From contig USEQ01000001.1 of the NCBI GenBank assembly GCA_900553655.1, forward strand, positions 1 through 18,578: 18,578 nucleotides of DNA, in the 5' to 3' direction. Positions 12,501 through 18,578 of the stretch are shown one piece after another (position 1 is the stretch's first letter; each line of letters begins with the position of its first letter). A program made the position numbers and the translations under genes. The stretch comes from an uncultured Slackia sp. Its GTDB lineage: Bacteria; Actinomycetota; Coriobacteriia; Coriobacteriales; Eggerthellaceae. The notes below the pieces were generated by a model. The model ran no database searches, had not been told where the DNA came from, and was given only the letters and a program-made list of their open reading frames with translations.

Positions 12501-12929
12501 CTACGCGTAAGGAACGACTATCGCTATGACCGCATATGCAAGCAAAACCGTCGGAGCCGCAATGACAAGAAGAATCACCGCGATGATGCGAACGACCGTG
12601 GAATCGACCCCGAAATAATACGCTATGCCTCCGCATACTCCCAAAAAACGACGGTCCTCCAAGCTGCGGCGGAACGGCCCCCTTGGCCTTGACGAGGTAA
12701 AACCGGCCAGTTTTCCACGCCTGGAAGCCCACACCAAATACACGCCCGCCACAACGAACGCGCTCGGCCACACAACCCCCCAAAGAGCGCGTATAACCTG
12801 GCCGATGCGAAACCACACGTCGCCAGGAAAGACGTTTCCCGCCAGATTGAACACGCCAAGCACGATGAGCACAACACCGAGAACGAGCGCCGTTCGCGGA
12901 TGGCGCGAGTTTTTTTGGCTATCCGTCAT
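12501..12929 (-). CDS. PspC domain membrane protein, domain at C-terminus
   Basis: A 142-residue membrane protein. Two helices at about 12-33 and 43-67 are followed by a basic linker and a C-terminal PspC domain (about 86-142) with the typical RRFLGVCGGIAYYFGVDSTVVRI and a closing hydrophobic helix. PspC proteins act in envelope stress sensing and phage-shock responses (family knowledge). The N-terminal half has the motif VVWPSAFVVAGVYLVW, like the WP...AG units of LiaF-type membrane regions, also found twice in the neighbouring PspC protein. The ATG at 12929 is nine bases after the previous stop, and AGGAGG overlaps that TAG, so the two are translationally coupled. Confidence 0.85.
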   Translation of the reverse strand: MTDSQKNSRHPRTALVLGVVLIVLGVFNLAGNVFPGDVWFRIGQVIRALWGVVWPSAFVVAGVYLVWASRRGKLAGFTSSRPRGPFRRSLEDRRFLGVCGGIAYYFGVDSTVVRIIAVILLVIAAPTVLLAYAVIAIVVPYA

Positions 12930-12938
12930 CAGCGCCTC

Positions 12939-13829
12939 CTAAATCCAGGGATTGACATCGTATGCGCGAACGCCGAGCGGCGTGTTGATGACCGCATGCT
13001 CCAACGAGCCTGGAATGGCGAAAAAGAACACCACTGCTAGGCATACCACCACGACAACCAATGCAATGGCAAGGTTGAACATGTCGTCGTGAAGCGACAT
13101 CCTCATCAGAAGCAAGCCCGCAATTACAAGCAGGACGGGCCACAACTTGTCCACGGCGACGACGGCCGACTGCCAGGCAATAAGCCCCGTCGTCATAAGC
13201 AGAACCACAACGCTCACGGACACAATCGAGAGCCCCGCCGAAAACCGCCGGATCCGCGATCCGCGACTGGAAGGAACAAGCATGAGCACAAAGCCGGCCA
13301 CAGTAAACGTCAACGGCCACAGCTGCCACCACATGACTCCTTCAACCACGATGTCAAAAACCGCCACGACTTCAAGAGCGAGAATAATGGAGCCGACCCA
13401 TACGCAGAAGCGAGACCAGCCCGTCATGCCCCCCGTTTCACAGGGGCAATCTTCGGGTTTTTCCACGGGCTGCACCACATGATTTTCAACCACGCGACCC
13501 TCGTCGAGCGAAAACCCGACAGGGGGAACGGGAGCCTCGCCACGCGAGCGAGTTCGAGCGCGACCACGCGAATCAGAAGACGTATAGCCTTCCGACTCGG
13601 CGGGAACGTAGGCAGCGCAATCTATGGGAATCGATGCGTCAAGGCGCTTGGGTATAACAAGCCAAATGACCGCGTATATCGGCAGAACGAGACCGAATGT
13701 CACAATAGCGAAAAGAACAGCGAGGATGCGTACGACGAGAGGGTCCACGTCGAAGCGGTCGGCTATGCCAGCACACACGCCGGCAATGGCTTCGTCGCCA
13801 GAGCGTTGGAGCTTCTTCGCCTCGGCCAT
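12939..13829 (-). CDS. PspC domain membrane protein, domain at N-terminus
   Basis: A 296-residue protein with the PspC domain first (about 4-62): SGDEAIAGVCAGIADRFDVD and VVRILAVLFAI, ending in VIWLVIPKR. A hydrophilic linker (about 63-138) with an RTRSR patch and a CPC pair follows, then about five hydrophobic segments to 275 and a short tail. Two internal units, LWPLTFTVAGFVLM (170-183) and LWPVLLVIAGLLLM (229-242), resemble each other and the LiaF/DUF5668 membrane repeat. The ATG at 13829 has AAGGAGG six bases upstream. It follows the CorC-type gene by 31 bases and is coupled to the second PspC gene. A role in cell-envelope stress is inferred from family; no LiaRS-like partner directly adjoins it. 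Confidence 0.87.
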   Translation of the reverse strand: MAEAKKLQRSGDEAIAGVCAGIADRFDVDPLVVRILAVLFAIVTFGLVLPIYAVIWLVIPKRLDASIPIDCAAYVPAESEGYTSSDSRGRARTRSRGEAPVPPVGFSLDEGRVVENHVVQPVEKPEDCPCETGGMTGWSRFCVWVGSIILALEVVAVFDIVVEGVMWWQLWPLTFTVAGFVLMLVPSSRGSRIRRFSAGLSIVSVSVVVLLMTTGLIAWQSAVVAVDKLWPVLLVIAGLLLMRMSLHDDMFNLAIALVVVVVCLAVVFFFAIPGSLEHAVINTPLGVRAYDVNPWI

Positions 13830-13860
13830 ACGGGCCCTCCTTATCGCATACGCTGCGTTG

Positions 13861-15192
13861 CTACTCCTTGGCGTCCTCGTTCTCTTGAGCTTCGGGCTTG
13901 GCCTCGTCGAGGCGCTTTACCCGTATCTGAGACACGCGACGGCGTCTCATCTGCTGCACCTTAAAACCGTATCCGCCGATAACGAATTCGTCCCCGAGCT
14001 GAGGAACGCAATCAAACGTGTTCATGAGCCACCCGGCAATCGTCTCGTAAGATTCGCTTTCCTCGACGGGCAAGCCAAGCTCCTTCGCCTCGTCGGAAGG
14101 GCACGAGCCGGCAACGACCCATTCATGGTCGGACAGCTGGGTGATGTGTTCGTTTTCGCCGAAATCCGTTTCGTCTATGATTTCACCGACGATTTCCTCA
14201 ACGATGTCTTCGATGGTAATTAAACCAGCGGTTCCACCGTATTCGTCGACGACAATGGCCATCTGTTGACGATTCGTTTGCATTTCGTTGAGCAGCGGAA
14301 GCAGGTCTTTGCTTTCGGGCACGAAGTCCACGTCGGCAAGGTAATCGACAACCGAATCCGCCTCTCGATCGTCAAGCAAAGGGTTGATGAGGTCTTTGTA
14401 ACGGACGATACCGATGACGTCGTCCTGGTCTTCATGGAATACCGGAAGACGCGAATAACCCGTTCCGCGCATACGGTCGATGGCCTGCTTCACCGTTTCA
14501 GAATCTTCGACCATAATCATATCGACACGGGGGGTCATGACCTCGCCTGCCGTAGAATCGCCCAAGTCAAGAACTTCGTGAATCATGCGCTTCTCATCAT
14601 CGTCCAATTCTTCGTTGTCGGCGACAATGTAGCGAATCTCTTCTTCCGAAACATCCTGTCGGTCGTCAGCGCTTTTGACCCGCATGACGCGTGCCAGCAA
14701 GTCGGCCGAAGCAGCTGTGAATCGAACGATGGGGCTGAATATCTTCTGAAAAACAGAGAGCGGTCCGGCAACAGCTTTCGAAACCGACTCGGCGGAAGAA
14801 AGCGCGATGCGCTTGGGAACAAGCTCTCCTATCACGATGCTGAAGTACGACACGATCAGAGTGATCAGCACGGGCGCAAAACCGGGCGCCACGAGCGTCA
14901 GCCATTCCACGCCAAACGAAGAGAGCCATTGCGACAGTGGCTCCGAGAGGTTCGTTGCGGCGGCCGCGGAGGCAAAAAACCCAACGAGTGTAATAGCAAC
15001 CTGGATAGTGGCGAGAAAGCGGTCGGAGTCGGCCGCAAGGTCAAGTGCTCGCGCGGCCTTTTTCGAGCCTTCCTCCGCCTCCTTCTGAAGAACGACCTTG
15101 CGGGCATTGACGAGCGCCATCTCCGAGGCGGAGAAATACCCGTTGACAAGAATGAGGACAAACGTGACCAGAATGCTTATTCCAATGTCCAT
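13861..15192 (-). CDS. Hemolysin/CorC family protein (CNNM domain, two CBS domains)
   Basis: A 443-residue membrane protein of the HlyC/CorC (CNNM/DUF21) family, linked to magnesium or cobalt export and resistance. Order: DUF21 membrane domain (about 3-185) with FSASEMALVNAR and IVIGELVPKRIAL, both family marks; CBS 1 (about 215-270) with VMTPRVDM and YSRLPVF; CBS 2 (about 280-335) with MAIVVDEYGGTAGLITIEDI; then the CorC_HlyC transporter-associated domain (about 352-428) with ESYETIAGWLM. The last 15 residues are acidic. Length is normal. The ATG at 15192 has only a weak, distant AAGG. The gene follows hemolysin III by 81 bases and precedes the PspC genes by 31, so it probably shares their transcript. 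The transported ion is not visible from sequence. Confidence 0.93.
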   Translation of the reverse strand: MDIGISILVTFVLILVNGYFSASEMALVNARKVVLQKEAEEGSKKAARALDLAADSDRFLATIQVAITLVGFFASAAAATNLSEPLSQWLSSFGVEWLTLVAPGFAPVLITLIVSYFSIVIGELVPKRIALSSAESVSKAVAGPLSVFQKIFSPIVRFTAASADLLARVMRVKSADDRQDVSEEEIRYIVADNEELDDDEKRMIHEVLDLGDSTAGEVMTPRVDMIMVEDSETVKQAIDRMRGTGYSRLPVFHEDQDDVIGIVRYKDLINPLLDDREADSVVDYLADVDFVPESKDLLPLLNEMQTNRQQMAIVVDEYGGTAGLITIEDIVEEIVGEIIDETDFGENEHITQLSDHEWVVAGSCPSDEAKELGLPVEESESYETIAGWLMNTFDCVPQLGDEFVIGGYGFKVQQMRRRRVSQIRVKRLDEAKPEAQENEDAKE

Positions 15193-15243
15193 GAGGAAGC
15201 GTCACACCTTATCAAATCGCCGCCGACCAGGCGGAAAGCCAAA

Positions 15244-15259
15244 CTGCGCTCTTGCGCAG
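15244..15259 (-). terminator. Short hairpin between hemolysin III and CorC genes
   Basis: A 6-bp stem CTGCGC/GCGCAG with a 4-base loop, followed on the minus strand by TTTGGCTTT. Too weak for a sure terminator; it may attenuate or protect the upstream message. Confidence 0.3.
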
Positions 15260-15273
15260 CACGCGCCGTATGA

Positions 15274-16104
15274 TTACAGCACGTACAAAACAATGGAAAG
15301 GAACTGAAGAATGCTGCCCGCGAGCACCCACAGATGAAACACCGTGTGCATATAGGGAATCTTCTTCAGCACGTAGAACACGCATCCGATGCTGTAACAG
15401 ATACCGCCCGCCAGAAGCAGCATGAGCCCCGGGAACGCGAGGCTGGAAATGAGCGCGGGAAGAAAGCCCACGACGCACCATCCAAGCAGCAGATAGATAA
15501 CCGCCGATATCCAGCGCGGTCGATACACCCAGAAAGCCTCGAAAGCAATGCCCACGATGGCAAGCGCCCACACTCCGATGCAAAGCAAAAGGCCGTTTGA
15601 ATTCGCGAGCGTGATAAGGCAAAACGGCGTATAGCTACCGGCGATGAAAAGATAGATCGCCGAATGGTCGAGCACCTTGAACACCTTTTTCGCCGGCAAG
15701 GGAACCAACGCATGATAAAGCGTTGACGCCAAGTATTCGAGCAGCATGGAAATGGTGTAGATGAGCGCCGCCGCCAAAGCAACGCCGCCGCCATGAGAGA
15801 CCGAAATCACAACGCAGATGGGAATAGCCGCCACGGCCAAGGCCGCACCGATTCCGTGAGAGATGGAATTGGCAATCTCTTCGCCGACGGTGTATTCGCG
15901 CGCGGGCTTCTTTTTCGAACACGCCGACGAACGGCGCGCCTTGGACAATTCCTTCGACGCCACCGAAGAAGCCGGCAGGTCGCGAATGTCCTCAAACGAA
16001 GAAATTCGCCATGCATGAGATGCGGACGCAGATGCGTCCGCCGTGTCTTTGGAAGGCTCGGAAGAACCTTGCGAAGATGGGTTGTTTTCAGCGTTCGTGT
16101 TCAT
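15274..16104 (-). CDS. Hemolysin III (PAQR/YqfA) family membrane protein with N-terminal extension
   Basis: A 276-residue seven-helix protein of the hemolysin III or PAQR family. Family marks (numbering from this start) are EEIANSISHGIGA (His83), STLYHALVP (His131), FKVLDHSAIYLFIAGSYTP (His147), and MHTVFHLWVLAGS (His253 and His257), the set thought to bind a metal in the membrane. Bacterial members are usually about 210-220 residues; here about 70 hydrophilic, Ser-rich residues precede the domain, ending in a basic SKARRSSACSKKKPAR. True hemolytic activity is not implied. Two ATGs are possible (16113 and 16104), neither with a ribosome binding site. I chose 16104 because an extended -10 (16112-16120) overlaps the other and would start transcription right at this ATG. 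It lies after the YdbT-like gene and before the CorC-type gene. Confidence 0.85.
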   Translation of the reverse strand: MNTNAENNPSSQGSSEPSKDTADASASASHAWRISSFEDIRDLPASSVASKELSKARRSSACSKKKPAREYTVGEEIANSISHGIGAALAVAAIPICVVISVSHGGGVALAAALIYTISMLLEYLASTLYHALVPLPAKKVFKVLDHSAIYLFIAGSYTPFCLITLANSNGLLLCIGVWALAIVGIAFEAFWVYRPRWISAVIYLLLGWCVVGFLPALISSLAFPGLMLLLAGGICYSIGCVFYVLKKIPYMHTVFHLWVLAGSILQFLSIVLYVL

Positions 16105-16111
16105 AATCGGC

Positions 16112-16120
16112 ATTCTAGCA
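16112..16120 (-). promoter_or_regulatory. Extended -10 at the hemolysin III start
   Basis: TGC plus TAGAAT on the minus strand (5 of 6 consensus bases in the hexamer). The hexamer ends seven bases before the ATG at 16104, which puts the transcription start at or one base before it. No -35 hexamer is evident, as extended -10 promoters may allow. Confidence 0.45.
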
Positions 16121-16155
16121 TAGGAACCGAATCCGCCGATGGCAGCGCTGATTCG

Positions 16156-18222
16156 TCATCGTTCAGTTACAGAAGATTCCGTTCGGGGCCTGACCCATTC
16201 AATCCACTCGGCAGCGTCCTCTTCGGAAACGTCCCATAACACTTCCGTCGTGCCTCCGACGCCCGCGGCCGTACGCGCATTCACTATGGCGACATGCGCC
16301 ATACGCTGAAACGGATTCGTCTTGATAAAACCATACTGAATCTTCTTGCGCGGAACAATGGAGGTCTTCACGGACAAGCCGCCGTTCGTCATGCTCATGA
16401 AAATGCGGTTGTACCCCAGGGCCGAACGCCTATACCACAAAACGGCGTCTACCACATTCAACGCGAACATCAGGATAAAGAAGCCGCAGCAGGCGAAAAA
16501 CGCAATCTGCACGATAGAGAACAGCCCGGGGTCTGCGACGAGCATTCCCGAAGCCGCCGCGTACGCGAATCCCGCATAGGCGGCAGCTGCGACGACGAAC
16601 AGCCAAAACGACGCGCTGCGGATGATGCTGCGCCGAATAACGGCGCGACGAAGGGCAACGGAAGCAGGGCGCACCGTCTCTTCCGGCACGTTTGAGAATT
16701 CAGGCAGAACTCCGTCGAGTATCTCCGGCACGCGAGACACCTTCACGAACGGATGGATGACTAGGCCACGCACCGATGAAGACTGCGCGTTGGAATCCTC
16801 GGTGTTAAGCGAATCGATTTTGCCAACCGACAGCTCGCAATAGCCGATCAGACGGCGGACGAACGACTGCTTGATGATGACCGTCTGCACGCGATCGACA
16901 TCGACACCGTGAAACGAACGCTGCAGCAAGCCGTGTTCGACCTCGATACGGCTTTCACGACGACGGACCCTGAAACCGCCGTACTGCACAACGGAACCCA
17001 CCACGGAAAAGGCCCAGAGGGCGATCACGCACAACACCGCCCACAACGCCACTTCCCATGCGAGCGCATTGAATGCACCGCCAACAGCCGAGGCAGCGGC
17101 ATCCGGAGAGGCCCCCTCCAAGGCCGTTCCCGCCATCATGCCTTCTACCGCATCTTCCGTCCATGCCTGAATGCTGGATTCGAATATCTGCGCAACAAAC
17201 GATGCCACGCCGATGATGCCGGCGATAATCACGCCGAAATGCCCCGCAGCCCCCGAAAGTCCGGCGAAGAGAAGCTCTTTGTTGCTCAAACCCGCTTCAT
17301 ACGAGACAGACCCCGTTGCAACCTCTTCTCCGCCGAAGACACCGCGAATATCCTGCAGCACTTCGTCCGCCCCGTCGAGAACATTGCCCGAAAGCTGCCC
17401 CGCCATCGAAGCGACGCGCGCATCCGCCGCAGCGAATGCGGCGCTGACTTGAACGGACACGGGGTCTTCGCCGAAAGCGATGCGCACGGCACGTTCGTCG
17501 CCGCCGGCGTTTGCCACCATCCATGCGGAAGGAACAACCATGCTGGAAATAAATGCGTTGCCGAATTCGTCAATGGCGCCTCCCGCCAGCAAAATCTTCT
17601 TGCGGCGAAATATCTCGGAACGCAAGGCTTCAGCCTCGGAGGTCCGCACGAACTTCAGCATGATGGCGTCGTTGGATGCGCCGCCCGCCGTGTCGATTTT
17701 CACATCGCACACGCCCAGCACGCGCTGCAAAACCCCCGCCTGCTGATTGACGGATTGCACGCGCTGATACGGAACATGACGGCGCTTCTTGTTCAAAATG
17801 CCCGAATATAGATTGAACTCCTCCGGCAGCAGTTCGTAGGAGAGATGTTTCCAGGAAAGCCATTGCACGAGAAACACCACAGCAAAGATGCCGCCCACCA
17901 GCACAATCACGCCAAGGGCAATGAAGGGCACGACGAACACGGAGGAAGGAGCCTTCGCCAGCGCGCCTACGATGCTGCCGAACATGGATATGACCGCGAG
18001 AACGGCAACGGTCATGGCGGCGCCCAACCCCCCAAGCCACACATAGGAGCTATGCACCCTATGCTTCCCTGGTTTCAAAGACTCGGGAACCAGCGCACGA
18101 GGATCGCCGGGGACAAGCCTCTCGGCTCCTGCGCGGGCATAGGCAATAAGCTGGTCACGATATGCGACCCATTCGGGACTTAAGGATGCGAAGGCTTGCT
18201 TTTGGGGATTCTCGCTCATCAT
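16156..18222 (-). CDS. YdbT-like membrane protein with three bacterial PH domains and an insertion
   Basis: A 688-residue membrane protein with three bPH2 (DUF304/YdbT) domains: about 125-210 (LSYELLPEEFNLYSGIL, VPYQRVQSVNQ), about 415-505 (IEVEHGLLQRSFHGVDVDRVQTV), and about 605-680 (MSMTNGGLSVKTSIVPRKKIQY). Helix pairs fall at about 58-82 and 96-122, 328-350 and 388-413, and 536-560 and 566-596, so each domain follows a pair. B. subtilis YdbT is about 490 residues; the excess comes mostly from a ~100-residue region at 211-310 and a soluble loop at about 350-387. The ATG at 18222 is two bases after the previous stop codon, with AGGAGG 10 bases upstream, so it is coupled to the YdbS-like gene. 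Function of the YdbS/YdbT pair is poorly known; resistance to certain antimicrobial compounds has been linked to it in Bacillus. Confidence 0.88.
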   Translation of the reverse strand: MMSENPQKQAFASLSPEWVAYRDQLIAYARAGAERLVPGDPRALVPESLKPGKHRVHSSYVWLGGLGAAMTVAVLAVISMFGSIVGALAKAPSSVFVVPFIALGVIVLVGGIFAVVFLVQWLSWKHLSYELLPEEFNLYSGILNKKRRHVPYQRVQSVNQQAGVLQRVLGVCDVKIDTAGGASNDAIMLKFVRTSEAEALRSEIFRRKKILLAGGAIDEFGNAFISSMVVPSAWMVANAGGDERAVRIAFGEDPVSVQVSAAFAAADARVASMAGQLSGNVLDGADEVLQDIRGVFGGEEVATGSVSYEAGLSNKELLFAGLSGAAGHFGVIIAGIIGVASFVAQIFESSIQAWTEDAVEGMMAGTALEGASPDAAASAVGGAFNALAWEVALWAVLCVIALWAFSVVGSVVQYGGFRVRRRESRIEVEHGLLQRSFHGVDVDRVQTVIIKQSFVRRLIGYCELSVGKIDSLNTEDSNAQSSSVRGLVIHPFVKVSRVPEILDGVLPEFSNVPEETVRPASVALRRAVIRRSIIRSASFWLFVVAAAAYAGFAYAAASGMLVADPGLFSIVQIAFFACCGFFILMFALNVVDAVLWYRRSALGYNRIFMSMTNGGLSVKTSIVPRKKIQYGFIKTNPFQRMAHVAIVNARTAAGVGGTTEVLWDVSEEDAAEWIEWVRPRTESSVTER

Positions 18223-18224
18223 GG

Positions 18225-18578
18225 CTACACGTCCTCCTGCGCGAGGCGCGCCTGGGTGGCAATGCGATCGCGCAGCATGTCCGCCTCTTCGAAAGCAAGG
18301 CCGGGAATGACGTGTTCGCCCGCCGCCGTGGAAACAGTAACGCTTGCGAGATCGAACATTCGCAGAATTGGGCCTTGCTTCGTATCGGTATTCTGCACGC
18401 GCACGAAGGGGATGACGAAACGGGCGCGCCAGATGATGCCGCGCGATATGTCGAGCTCGTTTTCCCCCACCTCATAACGCCAGCGCATATGTCGAATAGG
18501 AGGCAGAATGCCAACCATCACGACAAGCGCGGCAAGCCATGCCGCCGTCATGGCCGCAATCACGATCCATGCCCACGA
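18225..18578 (-). CDS. YdbS-like bacterial PH domain membrane protein, C-terminal part
   Basis: The frame is open to the right edge, so only the last 117 residues are seen. It starts inside a hydrophobic helix, followed by a single bPH2 domain: WRYEVGENELDISRGIIWR, VIPFVRVQNTDTKQGPILRMFDLASVTVSTAAG and AFEEADMLRDRIATQAR, all typical of the DUF304/YdbS family, which is normally about 160 residues with two helices before the PH domain. A GTG within the visible part (18563) is not the likely start, since the helix begins earlier. It forms a YdbS-YdbT pair with the next gene, separated by two bases. Confidence 0.87.
   Translation of the reverse strand, partial: SWAWIVIAAMTAAWLAALVVMVGILPPIRHMRWRYEVGENELDISRGIIWRARFVIPFVRVQNTDTKQGPILRMFDLASVTVSTAAGEHVIPGLAFEEADMLRDRIATQARLAQEDV

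Overview
The window reads as chromosomal core and near-core DNA of a moderately GC-rich Gram-positive bacterium, most likely an actinobacterium of the class Coriobacteriia (an Eggerthellaceae or Slackia type). This is inferred from the gene mix: two adjacent single-unit TrkA/RCK proteins like mycobacterial ceoB and ceoC, paired PspC proteins, a short 3D-domain protein, a QueT-type transporter, a purB of about 450 residues, and strong AGGAGG ribosome binding sites. No phage, plasmid, transposase, rRNA or tRNA gene was recognised. Every gene except one lies on the minus strand.

Layout, left to right (minus-strand units run right to left). 1-1411: a family-2 glycosyltransferase followed by the start of a TauE/SafE permease. 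1800-2390: a QueT-family ECF S component with its own promoter and terminator. 2581-3285: an unrecognised two-helix membrane protein with a charged tail, a good promoter and a good terminator. 3494-5885: an OmpR-family response regulator and its histidine kinase, separated by a terminator-like hairpin. 6023-7576: the only plus-strand gene, a Tat-signal protein with an unusually long basic N-terminus. 7577-8449: a convergent gene-free stretch with degenerate tandem repeats, a dispersed GTGGTCAA element and a very AT-rich segment carrying a perfect 15-bp inverted repeat. 8450-12148: 3D-domain protein, two TrkA/RCK proteins and adenylosuccinate lyase. 12501-18578: a membrane-protein series of YdbS-like and YdbT-like bacterial PH proteins, a hemolysin III (PAQR) protein, a CorC/CNNM protein with CBS domains, and two PspC proteins.

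How the genes may work together (inference): the 12501-18578 block groups families tied to membrane or envelope homeostasis, and the 3D-TrkA-TrkA-PurB block links wall turnover and potassium gating to a housekeeping enzyme. No TrkH/KtrB channel partner lies in the window. The two-component system sits between them and could serve the divergent Tat-signal gene, but its target cannot be read from the sequence.

The points most worth a second look are the 7577-8449 intergenic region, the terminator-like hairpins inside transcription units (5123-5151 and 11353-11375), extended -10 boxes placed so close to two start codons that the mRNAs would be almost leaderless, the very long n-region of the Tat protein, the mirrored PspC pair with LiaF-like repeats, and the roughly 100-residue insertion in the YdbT-like protein. 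No wholly new system is demonstrated.
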